A DNA stretch of 64,000 bases from an uncultured Acidimicrobiales bacterium (GCA_938041035.1 CALHYX010000035.1:62001-126000); one strand, 5' to 3'. Numbered from the stretch's first letter, positions 41,004 to 49,624 are shown. The notes: generated by a model not told the origin, from the sequence alone. Numbers and translations are program-made.

Positions 41004-43451
41004 ATGGTTTTCCTGGTGCATTTCAACCGTTCCCGCTCCAACTCGATCGGCGCAAACCGGCTCACCACGGTGGCCGCGGTGCTGGGCGCCTTCGCCATGC
41101 TGGCGACCCTGGTGCTCGTCTCGCCCGCCGCCGCGCAGGACGGCTCGGCCGACACCGCTGACCCGATCGACGAGACGACGGGCGAACCGTTCCCGCCGAT
41201 CGACCAGGACCCGATCACCATCTGGGAATCCGATGGTGGCGACATCACCCCGGAACAAGCCGCCGTCGAGGCGATCGCGGCCAGTGTCTCGACCGAAAGC
41301 GACTTCGACGACGGCCTCGGTAGCGAACTCGACCAGGACGGGGTCACGTTCGAAGCCGGCGAACCGGTGGCCACCTTCCGGGGCGGCGGCTGGGGCCACG
41401 GCGTGGGCATGAGCCAGTTCGGTGCCTACGGACGGGCAGCCGACGGCCAGAACCACCACCAGATTCTCCAGCACTACTACGAAGGCGTCTCGATCGGCTC
41501 CTACGGGTTCAGCTCGACGCTTCGGGTGCAGGTCGGATCCGCATCCACGGCGACCCTCGCCCCCGAGGGCAACGTCGACATCCGGATCAACAACCGGGTG
41601 AAGGCCAGCGCCACCGCCGGCCAACGGGTGGTCATCACCCACAACGCTGCGGGCTGGGGCATCGAGATCGACGGCAACCAGCTGTGCGCCCCGGCGTGCA
41701 CCGGTTCGGCCCTCGCCGTCACCCACTCGAAGCCGACGCCGGTGGGTATCGCCGAGACCGGCCATCGCTATCAGCACGGCAAGATCCAGCTGAAGCCGAC
41801 GGCGCCCGGGGCGTCGTCGATGCACATCATCATCGCCGGCATCAACGTCGAGCAGTACCTGTACGGCCTCGGCGAGATGCCGTCGTCGTGGCCGTCCGAG
41901 GCTCTGGCCGTGCAGGCGATCGCCGGCCGCTCCTATGCCGTCGACGTGACCGAGTCCCGGCGGCGCTCGTCGAGTTGGAACAACCCGTTCGACCTCTTCG
42001 GCAGCACCGGCGACCAGGTCTACATCGGCATGACCAAGCAGTTCGGCGCCCAGGGCTCGCGCTGGGTGGCCGCCGTCGACAACACCCGGGGCCAGTACGC
42101 CCTGCACGGCGGTAGGCCCATCACCGCGTTCTACAGCTCGAGCAACGGCGGGCACTCCGCCGACAGCGAATACGTTTTTGTCGCCCGGCTCCCCTACCTG
42201 CGGGGCAAACCCGATCCGTTCGATGGCCACAACAACAAGTTCGCGTCCTGGACCCGCACCTACTCGCTCACCGATCTGAGCCGATACCTCGGGGCCTTCA
42301 GCGATTCGAACGTGGGCGCCATCGAGCGCATCGAGTTCCGTCAGCCGATCGCGGCGAGCGGCCACATCGACCGGGCCGAGGTCGTGCTGGTCGGTTCGGC
42401 CGGGCGCAAGTCCATCCGCGGGTCGTCGTTTCGCGTGCGGGTAAACGCCGGGCTCTCCGCCGACGGGCTCGGCCTCGACCACCAGCTGCTGAGCAGCAAC
42501 TTCTCCTTCGACGGCATCGCCGGCGCCGACGCCAAACCCGAGGGCCGGTTCAAGGTCACCGAGAAGGTCACCACCGGCGCCACGCCCAAAGCCACCTTCT
42601 GGGGCTGGGCGGTCGACCCCGACACGTCGGATCCCGTGTCGATCACCCTCACCATCGACGGCCGGCGAACGATCAACAAAGTCGCCAACATTCCCCGCCC
42701 GAAGGTCGATTCCCGGTTCGGCCTCGGCCCTCGACACGGTTTCGAGTTCACCACCGCGCTGCAGCGGGGGCGCCACCAGTACTGCATCTGGGCGCTGAAC
42801 GTCGGCGAGGGCGCCGACACCAACCTGGGGTGTCGCACCTTCACGGTGGCGTCGTCGCCGGTGGGCGCGCTCGAACAGATCCAGATCGTCTTTGAGCCTC
42901 AGCCCCGCTTGGTGCTGAGCGGTCACGTCACCGACCCCGACACCAGCAGCCCGGTGAACGTCGATGTCGTGCTCGACCGCCGCCTGGTGAACACCGGGCG
43001 GGCCGACGGCCCGGGTGGCGCGTTCCGCATCACCGCCGACGTCACCCCGGGGCCGCACTCGGTGTGCGCGTTCGGGATCGACGACAACCAACTCAGTCCC
43101 GACACCAACCTCGGGTGCGCCGACCTCACCGTGCCCGACCGCCAACCGATCGGTAGCTACATCCTGCGCAATCTGGGTGGTGGTCGCCTGATGTTCGACG
43201 GCTGGGCGCTCGACCCCGACACCAGCGCTTCGATCGTGGTCGCCGCGACGGTCGACGGCCGCCGGGTGGCCGACCAGGTCGCCGATGCCCGCCGGGTACC
43301 CCTTGGGCGCCGCTACGGCCTTGGCGAGTTCCACGGTGTCGACCTGGAGATCCGGCTTTCGCCGGGTACCTACCGGGTCTGCCTGTGGGCGCTCAACGCC
43401 ACCAAGGGCGCCAAGAGCACCAACCTCGGCTGCCGCAACCGCACCGTCTAG
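41004..43451 (+). CDS. secreted SpoIID/LytB-domain protein with three C-terminal repeats
   Basis: An 815-residue exported protein. The signal peptide ends near AAAQD (about 47). FRGGGWGHGVGMSQFGAYG (about 115-135) and the SpoIID core (VEQYLYGLGEMPSSWP, EALAVQAIAGRSYAVD, GDQVYIGM, AFYSSSNGGHS) are visible. SpoIID proteins cleave denuded glycan strands or act in wall turnover. The GHGVGMSQ block precedes the core instead of following it, as in other actinobacterial members. Three C-terminal repeats (from about 515) with GWAVDPDT, HGF, CIWALN and a final GC match those of the cysteine-rich protein at 15.8-18.0 kb. Confidence 0.9.
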   Translation: MVFLVHFNRSRSNSIGANRLTTVAAVLGAFAMLATLVLVSPAAAQDGSADTADPIDETTGEPFPPIDQDPITIWESDGGDITPEQAAVEAIAASVSTESDFDDGLGSELDQDGVTFEAGEPVATFRGGGWGHGVGMSQFGAYGRAADGQNHHQILQHYYEGVSIGSYGFSSTLRVQVGSASTATLAPEGNVDIRINNRVKASATAGQRVVITHNAAGWGIEIDGNQLCAPACTGSALAVTHSKPTPVGIAETGHRYQHGKIQLKPTAPGASSMHIIIAGINVEQYLYGLGEMPSSWPSEALAVQAIAGRSYAVDVTESRRRSSSWNNPFDLFGSTGDQVYIGMTKQFGAQGSRWVAAVDNTRGQYALHGGRPITAFYSSSNGGHSADSEYVFVARLPYLRGKPDPFDGHNNKFASWTRTYSLTDLSRYLGAFSDSNVGAIERIEFRQPIAASGHIDRAEVVLVGSAGRKSIRGSSFRVRVNAGLSADGLGLDHQLLSSNFSFDGIAGADAKPEGRFKVTEKVTTGATPKATFWGWAVDPDTSDPVSITLTIDGRRTINKVANIPRPKVDSRFGLGPRHGFEFTTALQRGRHQYCIWALNVGEGADTNLGCRTFTVASSPVGALEQIQIVFEPQPRLVLSGHVTDPDTSSPVNVDVVLDRRLVNTGRADGPGGAFRITADVTPGPHSVCAFGIDDNQLSPDTNLGCADLTVPDRQPIGSYILRNLGGGRLMFDGWALDPDTSASIVVAATVDGRRVADQVADARRVPLGRRYGLGEFHGVDLEIRLSPGTYRVCLWALNATKGAKSTNLGCRNRTV

Positions 43452-43467
43452 CGCCCAAACGAACTCC

Positions 43468-43611
43468 GGGGGTCAGACCCCCGGTCAGATAGCCGTCATC
43501 AAGGGGGTCAGACCCCTGGTCATGAACTTCTGGGTCAAACCCCTGGTCACAAGGTGTCCACAAGGGGGGTCAGACCCCGGATCTGGGCTTCAGGGGGTCA
43601 GACCCCTGGTC
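43468..43611. repeat. five GGGGTCAGACCCC-type repeats
   Basis: Near-identical hyphenated palindromes at about 43468, 43503, 43532, 43565 and 43593, several followed by TGGTC, fill the 186-bp gap between convergent genes. The third copy is GGGTCAAACCCC. They belong to the same family as those at 32134-32168. Confidence 0.9.
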
Positions 43612-43637
43612 AGATCGAGGTTGGGGGTGAGCGCGGG

Positions 43638-44495
43638 TTAGGTGAGGGCGGTGACGAGTTCGGCGAGGGGTTCGCGGAAGTCCCGGAGCACCGGCAGATC
43701 CGACAGCCGCAGGGCGGCGTTGTCGAGCACCGAGTTGGCCGGGCGATGCGCCGGCAGCGGCGGATCGTATTCGGCGGTGGTGATCGGTTTGACCCGGTCC
43801 GGGTCCTCCCCCGCCGCCGCGGTGACTTCGCGCGCGAACTCGTACCACGACACCGCTCCGGCGTTGGTCACGTGAAAGATGCCCGGCCGACGCTGCGAAC
43901 CCAGCGTGAACAGTTGCTGGGCGAGGTCGGTGGTGAAGGTCGGGTGCCCGACCTGGTCGTTGACGAACTTCAGCTCGGGATGGCTGCCGAGCAGGCGCAG
44001 AATGGTCTTCACGATGTTGTTGCCGTGCTGGCCACAGACCCACGAGGTGCGCACGATCGTGGCCTCGGGCCCCACCTCGAGCTCACCGGCGAGCTTCGAC
44101 GCGCCGTACACCGATTGCGGGTTGGGGGCGTCCCATTCCACGTACGGAGAGTCCTTGGTGCCGTCGAACACGTAGTCGGTGCTGATGTGCACCAGGTGGG
44201 CCCCCGTAGCGCGCGCCGCTTCGGCGATGTGGCGCGGACCCATGGCGTTGGCCCGGTAGGCCAGATCCACCTCCGTCTCGCACGCGTCGACGGCGGTGAA
44301 CGCCGCACAGCTGATGATGAGGTCGGGCTTGGCCGCGCCGAACGCCTCGAGCACCGCGGCCCGGTCGCCGATGTCGAGTTGGGCGGGCCCCTCCCCGGCG
44401 AGGTCGAACTCGACGACGTCGTGCCCGGCCCCTTCGTAGACCGTGGCCGTATCGCGACCCAGCTGGCCGCTCGTACCCGTGATCGCAACCCGCAT
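43638..44495 (-). CDS. rmlD: dTDP-4-dehydrorhamnose reductase
   Basis: A 285-residue NAD(P)H-dependent reductase making dTDP-L-rhamnose, the last step of the pathway. Rossmann motif ITGTSGQLGRD, ISTDYVFDGTKDSPY, catalytic VYGASKLAGE, TSWVCGQHGNN and VNDQVGHPTFTTDLA are all typical RmlD features. The ATG at 44493-44495 is chosen because it starts at the Rossmann strand. It follows rmlB by 16 bp in the same operon. Confidence 0.93.
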   Translation of the reverse strand: MRVAITGTSGQLGRDTATVYEGAGHDVVEFDLAGEGPAQLDIGDRAAVLEAFGAAKPDLIISCAAFTAVDACETEVDLAYRANAMGPRHIAEAARATGAHLVHISTDYVFDGTKDSPYVEWDAPNPQSVYGASKLAGELEVGPEATIVRTSWVCGQHGNNIVKTILRLLGSHPELKFVNDQVGHPTFTTDLAQQLFTLGSQRRPGIFHVTNAGAVSWYEFAREVTAAAGEDPDRVKPITTAEYDPPLPAHRPANSVLDNAALRLSDLPVLRDFREPLAELVTALT

Positions 44496-44511
44496 CAGTT
44501 CGTGCTCCCGG

Positions 44512-45471
44512 TCACTTGCTGCCCTTGAGCGGTTCCCACCACGCCCGGTTGTCCCGGTACCACGCAACGGTCAGCTCGAGCGCCTCGCCAAACTCGCGCT
44601 CGCAGGACCAACCGAGGGCCTGCGCCTTGGAGCAGTCGACCGAATACCGGCGGTCGTGGCCGAGGCGATCCTCGACGTAGTCGATCGCCGATTCGTCACG
44701 GCCACACAGTTCCACCAGACGGTCGGTGATCTCGCGGTTCGGGATCTCATTGCCGGCGCCGATGTTGTAGATCTCGCCGAGGCCACCTTTGTCGAGCACG
44801 GTGTGCACGCCAGCACAGTTGTCCTCGACGTAGCACCAGTCGCGCACGTTCATACCGTCGCCGTACAACGGCACGTTGTGCCCGTCGATCAGGTTGGTGG
44901 TGAACAGCGGGATCAGCTTCTCGGGGTACTGCCACGGGCCGAAGTTGTTCGACGAGCGGGTGATCACCACCGGCAGGTCATAGGTCGTGTAGTAGCTCAT
45001 GGCGATGAGGTCGCTGCCGGCCTTGCTCGCCGAGTAGGGCGAGTTCGGCTCCAGACCGTCCGTCTCGACGAACGAACCTTCGTCGATCGAGCCGTACACC
45101 TCGTCGGTGCTGATGTGCAGCAGCCGGTCGACCTCGACGTGGCGGGCGACGTCACACACCACGTTGGTGCCGTCGCAGTTGGTGTTGACGAAGACGTCGG
45201 GCCCGGCGATCGAGTTGTCGACATGGCTCTCGGCGGCGAAATGCACCACCCGGTCGTGGCCGGTCATCGCCGCGGTCAGCGTCTCGCGATCGGTGATGTC
45301 GCCGTGCACGAACGAGAAACGGGGGTCGTCGTCGAGATCGGCGAGGGTCGATCGGTTGCCGGCATAGGTCAGAGCGTCGTAGACGGTGACCTCGTCGTCG
45401 GTGTTCGCCAGCACGTAGCGGACGTAGTTCGAGCCGATAAATCCGGCCCCGCCGGTCACGAGCAACTTCAT
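44512..45471 (-). CDS. rmlB: dTDP-glucose 4,6-dehydratase
   Basis: A 319-residue extended SDR enzyme. TGGAGFIGSNYVRY, HFAAESHVDNSI, ISTDEVYGSI, catalytic YSASKAGSD, TRSSNNFGPWQYPEKLIPL and RDWCYVEDNC match RmlB throughout. It turns dTDP-glucose into the 4-keto-6-deoxy intermediate. AGGAGA lies 5 nt before the ATG. The thymidylyltransferase RmlA is absent from the window, so its gene must lie elsewhere. Confidence 0.95.
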   Translation of the reverse strand: MKLLVTGGAGFIGSNYVRYVLANTDDEVTVYDALTYAGNRSTLADLDDDPRFSFVHGDITDRETLTAAMTGHDRVVHFAAESHVDNSIAGPDVFVNTNCDGTNVVCDVARHVEVDRLLHISTDEVYGSIDEGSFVETDGLEPNSPYSASKAGSDLIAMSYYTTYDLPVVITRSSNNFGPWQYPEKLIPLFTTNLIDGHNVPLYGDGMNVRDWCYVEDNCAGVHTVLDKGGLGEIYNIGAGNEIPNREITDRLVELCGRDESAIDYVEDRLGHDRRYSVDCSKAQALGWSCEREFGEALELTVAWYRDNRAWWEPLKGSK

Positions 45472-45560
45472 TGATGTCTCCTAATCAGGTGGCGGCGATC
45501 AGTGTAGGACGAGACACCCCGCATTCGTCTGTGATGCCGGTCCTGACCGGGGGATACGGG

Positions 45561-46127
45561 TCAGGTGCGCAGCGAGATGTGCGGCTGCCACTGCGGTTCG
45601 ATGTCGGCCCGCAGCGGGTTGGCCTCGTCCCGCGGCGACAGAATCGGCGACTCGAGGCCCCAGTCGGCGCCGATCTCGGGATCGTCCCAGGCCACACCGA
45701 GCTCGTCGGTGGGGTTGTAGTACCCGTCGACCAGGTAGGTGATGGTCATGTCGGTGATCGACGCGAAACCGTGGGCGACGCCCGGCGGGATGTACACGCC
45801 GCGGTGGCTGAAGGACCCGTCGGCCTGCTCGCCCAGGTCGAGTTCCTGCGTCGCGCCGTCGGTCGGCGACCCGGTGCGGAGATCGTGCAACACGACCCGG
45901 GCCCGCCCGTTGGGCACGTACCAGTAGTCGGACTGATGGAGGTGATAGTGCAGCCCGACGATCGCCCCCGCCTGCCGGTCGCCGCGGTTGCCCTGGATCA
46001 TTTCGCGGCCCAGTGGAAACCACTGCCGCCGATAGGTCTCGACGAAAATGCCTCGTTCGTCGGCATGGACGGTCGGCTCGACTTCGTACACGCCGGCGAT
46101 GACGGTTGATTCGGTGATATCAGCCAT
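45561..46127 (-). CDS. rmlC: dTDP-4-dehydrorhamnose 3,5-epimerase
   Basis: A 188-residue cupin epimerase. ERGIFVETYRRQWFP, IVGLHYHLHQSDYWYVP, VYIPPGVAHGFASI and TYLVDGYYNPTDELGVAWDDP follow the RmlC pattern, including the catalytic histidine region and the YYNPTDE loop. The strand after GLHYH differs from the usual HXXQ-type sequence, so a related sugar epimerase is a minor alternative. Position in the rml operon supports the assignment. A TAGCCT box lies about 34 nt upstream (46162-46167). Confidence 0.85.
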   Translation of the reverse strand: MADITESTVIAGVYEVEPTVHADERGIFVETYRRQWFPLGREMIQGNRGDRQAGAIVGLHYHLHQSDYWYVPNGRARVVLHDLRTGSPTDGATQELDLGEQADGSFSHRGVYIPPGVAHGFASITDMTITYLVDGYYNPTDELGVAWDDPEIGADWGLESPILSPRDEANPLRADIEPQWQPHISLRT

Positions 46128-46161
46128 GGGCCCTGTGTCTTTCGGTTCGGTGAACCGTTCG

Positions 46162-46167
46162 AGGCTA
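46162..46167 (-). promoter_or_regulatory. possible -10 box for the rml operon
   Basis: TAGCCT on the minus strand, 34 nt before the rmlC ATG; a leader with CAGGG before the ATG would follow. Confidence 0.3.
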
Positions 46168-46182
46168 GACGCCGGTCGGGAT

Positions 46183-47466
46183 CTACGAAACCCCGGCCCG
46201 GTGCGCGAGTTCCTGGCGACACAGCACCGCCATCGTGAGTGCGGAGGCCGTCACCGATGCGATGAGGGCGATCTCGACCCGTAGGAACAGCGGCCCGCTC
46301 ATCGAGGTGGCGATGATCGGGAACAGGATCACGCCGGGAACCCACCCGAGCGCCACCTTGGGCTGGCTGCCGAGGGCGATCAGCGTAAGGGCGAGCGACA
46401 GGGCGACCATGAAGATGGCGCTGGACAGCGCCAGCAGGGCCATGTCGGATCGAGCGATCTCGTCGCCGTCAAAGGCGGTGGCGACCACCCACGGGCCGAG
46501 CAGGAACGCGCCGATGACACCGCCGGTGCCGATGAAGGCCACGAACGCGAGCAGGCGTTTGAGCGTGGCGCGAAATTCGCGGTGGGCGCCGACCGAGGCC
46601 AGCCCCACCAGTTTGGGCAGCAGCGATGCCTTGACCGCCTGGAAGAAGAACAGCGGCACCCGCGCCATCAACAAGCCGTTGAGGAATCGTCCGGCGGCAT
46701 CCTCCTCGGAGTCGGAGGCCAACAGATCGACGGCGGTGACCCCCGCGTTGAGCAGGAACGCCTCGAACAGCGAGGCCGCCAGCAGGAACCCGAGCGCTTG
46801 ACGCAGTTCGGTCCACGGGACCTCGGGACCGGGCTGCAACAGGTCGCGCAGGCCGCGACCGGCCACCAGCACCGCAATCGCGGGGCCGGACGCCACGATG
46901 AGTCCGTACGGGCCGGCCACCTCGACGCCGATGCCCCACAGCACGAGCGCGGCGACCATGCGCACCAGGCCCTCGGTGCCGAAATAGCGGGCGTAATCAC
47001 CGAAGCGCTGATAGCCCGAGAGCACGCCGCGCAGAAGTTCGCCGATGCCGAACGCCGCCATGGTCAACAAGAGGGCGGCGAACAACAGCCACTGGCCGTC
47101 GAAGAGCTCGCGCACCATCCATGGCCCGGCGATCGCCAGCGCGGTGGCGAGCACGCCGAAGAGCCCGACGCCCATGATGGCGGCGCGCCGGACCACCGGT
47201 GCAGCCCCTTCGCCGCGCGTGGCCCGGTCGGTGGAGATCCGACTGACCTCCTGCTCGAGGGGCTGGAAGAACCCGGGGCCGAGGATGAACACGATGGTCC
47301 ACAGCACCGCTATGGCGCTGTAGCGATCCTGGCCGAGCGCCTGGCGGGAGGCGATGACGAACCCGTATGTCGCAACGCCGTTGACCACCAGCCCGAGAGC
47401 GATGGCGATCGTGCCCTCGGGAAGGGCGCGTTGACGCCCATTCTCGGGCGGAGCGGACGTAGACAT
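46183..47466 (-). CDS. polysaccharide flippase-like membrane protein (MATE/Wzx type)
   Basis: A 427-residue protein with 12 predicted hydrophobic segments of the oligosaccharide-flippase superfamily: GLVVNGVATYGFVIASRQALG near the N-terminus, GPGFFQPLEQEVSR after helix 2 and GVLSGYQRFGDYARYFGTEGL mid-protein, all recurrent in Wzx-like proteins. It probably translocates lipid-linked oligosaccharides. It is 55 bp upstream of rmlC and could be cotranscribed. The window therefore holds both an ABC exporter and a Wzx-like system. Confidence 0.8.
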   Translation of the reverse strand: MSTSAPPENGRQRALPEGTIAIALGLVVNGVATYGFVIASRQALGQDRYSAIAVLWTIVFILGPGFFQPLEQEVSRISTDRATRGEGAAPVVRRAAIMGVGLFGVLATALAIAGPWMVRELFDGQWLLFAALLLTMAAFGIGELLRGVLSGYQRFGDYARYFGTEGLVRMVAALVLWGIGVEVAGPYGLIVASGPAIAVLVAGRGLRDLLQPGPEVPWTELRQALGFLLAASLFEAFLLNAGVTAVDLLASDSEEDAAGRFLNGLLMARVPLFFFQAVKASLLPKLVGLASVGAHREFRATLKRLLAFVAFIGTGGVIGAFLLGPWVVATAFDGDEIARSDMALLALSSAIFMVALSLALTLIALGSQPKVALGWVPGVILFPIIATSMSGPLFLRVEIALIASVTASALTMAVLCRQELAHRAGVS

Positions 47467-47479
47467 GACTGTGGGCAGG

Positions 47480-48688
47480 CTAAACGGTTCTGCCGTCGGA
47501 GCCGGTCATGGCCTCGGTGGAGTCGGCGGCGGAAAAGCTCGGCATGCAGAGCCCCTCGAGCTCGGCGATCTCGATCCGTTCACGGTTTTCCCACGTGACC
47601 TGGTTCGCGGGGTCAGGGCCGAGTTTGTATTCGTGAAACGTGAGGTCGAGGGCGTCGAACGCCAGCAACCGACCGACGAGGGATTCACCGATCCCGAGGA
47701 TCAGCTTGATCGCCTCGAGCGCCTGGATGCTGCCGATGATTCCGGGCAGGACGCCGAGCACGCCGGCTTCGGCACAGCTCGGGGCAAACTCGGCCGGCGG
47801 GGCCTCGGGGACGAGGTCGCGGTAGGTGGGGCCGGTGCGCGGGTCGAAGACGGTGACCTGTCCCTCGAATCGGAAGATCGATCCGTGCACCACCGGAATG
47901 CCGAGCTTCACCGACGCGTCGTTCAGGAGATACCGGCTCGGGAAGTTGTCGGAACCGTCGACGATGACGTCGTACCCGGCGATGGTGTCGAGGATGTTGT
48001 CCGCACCGAGGCGCAGGTCGTAGGTGACGACGTCGACGTCGGCGTTGAGGCCGACGAGGGTTTTTCGGGCCGATGCAACCTTGCGTTCGCCAACCCGATC
48101 GCGGCTGTGCAGCACTTGGCGCTGGAGGTTCGATTCGTCGACCTCGTCCATGTCGATGATGCCGAGCGTGCCGACCCCGGCGGCGGCGAGGTACAGCGCG
48201 GCGGGCGAACCGAGCCCACCAGCGCCGAGGAGCAAAACCTTGGCATCGAGCAGCTTGAGCTGGCCCTCCGCGCCCACCTCGGGCAGCGTCAGGTGGCGCT
48301 GGTAGCGGTTGCGCTGCTCGGGCCCGAGCGTGCGCGGCGCCGACCAGGCGTGGCCACCGTCCTTCCAGCCGTTGAAGCCGCCGTCCATCGAAACGACGGT
48401 CTCGTAGCCGAGCTCCGCCAGGGTCACCGCGGCCAGGGCACTGCGGGCGCCACCGGCGCACATCACGACGATCGGGGTCGCCCGGTCGGCGATCGCCCCT
48501 TCGATCTGCGATTCGAGCATGCCGCGCGGGATGTGCACCGAGCCGGCGACCGCCCCCTGGGCGTATTCGTCGGGCTCGCGCACATCGACCAGCGCGTAGC
48601 CATCGTCGAGGAGGACGGCCGCCCCGGCCGGGTCGGTCTCGACGATCTTGGACTTGGCCTCGCGCAACAGGTCTCGAAAGGTTGCCAT
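47480..48688 (-). CDS. rhodanese-ThiF/MoeB fusion (sulfur carrier adenylyltransferase/sulfurtransferase)
   Basis: A 402-residue enzyme. The N-terminal rhodanese domain has the active cysteine C77 in VVMCAGGARSA. The ThiF/MoeB domain starts QRNRYQRHLTLPEVG, with ATP motif GAGGLG (155-160), SNLQRQVLHS, VDGSDNFPSRYLLND and the catalytic CAEAGVLGVLPG. It should adenylate and thiocarboxylate a ubiquitin-like sulfur carrier (molybdopterin, thiamine or cysteine synthesis). In actinobacterial MoeZ the order is ThiF then rhodanese; here it is reversed. TAGGCT lies 6 nt before the ATG. Confidence 0.88.
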   Translation of the reverse strand: MATFRDLLREAKSKIVETDPAGAAVLLDDGYALVDVREPDEYAQGAVAGSVHIPRGMLESQIEGAIADRATPIVVMCAGGARSALAAVTLAELGYETVVSMDGGFNGWKDGGHAWSAPRTLGPEQRNRYQRHLTLPEVGAEGQLKLLDAKVLLLGAGGLGSPAALYLAAAGVGTLGIIDMDEVDESNLQRQVLHSRDRVGERKVASARKTLVGLNADVDVVTYDLRLGADNILDTIAGYDVIVDGSDNFPSRYLLNDASVKLGIPVVHGSIFRFEGQVTVFDPRTGPTYRDLVPEAPPAEFAPSCAEAGVLGVLPGIIGSIQALEAIKLILGIGESLVGRLLAFDALDLTFHEYKLGPDPANQVTWENRERIEIAELEGLCMPSFSAADSTEAMTGSDGRTV

Positions 48689-48694
48689 GGCAAA

Positions 48695-48700
48695 AGCCTA
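48695..48700 (-). promoter_or_regulatory. -10 box (TAGGCT), overlaps the cobB stop
   Basis: TAGGCT on the minus strand lies 6 nt before the rhodanese-ThiF ATG; its TAG is the stop codon of the sirtuin gene. Confidence 0.45.
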
Positions 48701-49480
48701 TGCCTGGCCGGCGGGTCCCCGGTAACCGACGATGGTGGGCAGGACGTCGGCGATCGCGGCCTGCACCCCGACGGTCGCGACGTGATCCATGGCGGTCGGC
48801 TCGCCGTTGATGATGATCACGGCGGCGCCGTTGGCTTTGGCGAGCGGCACGGTCTCGTTGATCGGAAACACCGAGAGGCTCGATCCCACCGCCAGGAAGA
48901 CATCGCATTCGATGGCGGCCACCTCGGACCGGCGCAGATCGTCGGGGTCGAGGTTCTGCCCGAACGACACCGTGGCCGACTTGAGCATGCCGGTGCACTC
49001 GGGGCAATCGGGATCCACCTCGCCCGCCCGCACACGGTCGAGCGCGGTCTCCATCGGCGCCCGGTAGCCGCAGTCCAGGCACTGCACCTTCCGGGTTGTG
49101 CCGTGAATCTCGACCACCTTGGCCGGATCGACGCCCGCCCGTTGGTGCAGCTCGTCGACGTTCTGGGTGATGAGGGTGTGGAGCTTTCCCCGCCGTTGGA
49201 GTTCGACCAGCGCCAGGTGCCCGCGGTTGGGCTCGACGTCGGCCCACCACTCGCCGCTCGCCCGGCGGGCCCAGTTCTTTTGCCGCACGGTGGGGTTGGA
49301 GACGTAGTGGCGGATGTGCGAGGCCTTCTCGGCGTCGGGGTCTTTGGTCCACAGACCGTTGGGGCCGCGAAAGTCGGGAATGCCACTGTCCGTCGAGATG
49401 CCGGCACCGGTGAGCACGGTGACCGCGGCCGCCGCATCGATGAGCTCGGCGGCCCGTACCACGGGAGAATCAACTGCCAT
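48698..49480 (-). CDS. cobB: NAD-dependent protein deacylase (sirtuin)
   Basis: A 260-residue class III sirtuin: LTGAGISTDSGIPDFRG binds NAD, TQNVDELHQRAG and the catalytic histidine in EIHGTTR follow, and two zinc pairs are in CLDCG and CPECTG. GSSLSVFPINE and INGEP complete the NAD site. The ATG at 49478-49480 is chosen because TAGGGT lies 7 nt upstream and the preceding in-frame codons look non-coding. It removes acyl groups from lysines in the cytoplasm. Confidence 0.92.
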   Translation of the reverse strand: MAVDSPVVRAAELIDAAAAVTVLTGAGISTDSGIPDFRGPNGLWTKDPDAEKASHIRHYVSNPTVRQKNWARRASGEWWADVEPNRGHLALVELQRRGKLHTLITQNVDELHQRAGVDPAKVVEIHGTTRKVQCLDCGYRAPMETALDRVRAGEVDPDCPECTGMLKSATVSFGQNLDPDDLRRSEVAAIECDVFLAVGSSLSVFPINETVPLAKANGAAVIIINGEPTAMDHVATVGVQAAIADVLPTIVGYRGPAGQA

Positions 49481-49487
49481 CGCTCGC

Positions 49488-49493
49488 ACCCTA
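49488..49493 (-). promoter_or_regulatory. -10 box (TAGGGT) for cobB
   Basis: TAGGGT on the minus strand lies 7 nt before the cobB ATG. Confidence 0.45.
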
Positions 49494-49502
49494 CCCCACC
49501 CG

Positions 49503-49531
49503 TTGACAGCCGGGTGCAAATACACTAAACA
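49503..49531 (+). promoter_or_regulatory. promoter with perfect TTGACA -35
   Basis: TTGACA (49503-49508), 17-nt spacer, TAAACA (49526-49531). The following AT-rich stretch to about 49556 stands out in this GC-rich window and may be a regulator site. It drives the WLGxLGP protein gene. Confidence 0.5.
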
Positions 49532-49624
49532 TACCGAAAGTTACTCAAATGCATTAAGGGACCTTCCAGAGTGCCGCCTTCCCCCGCAACCACTCGCGCC
49601 ATCCGTGGCGATTTCGGGGAGACA

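Noticed and set aside
43468..43611. CRISPR array
   Set aside because: Units are 13-20 bp palindromes with spacers of irregular, short length and no cas genes; they match dispersed copies elsewhere in the window.
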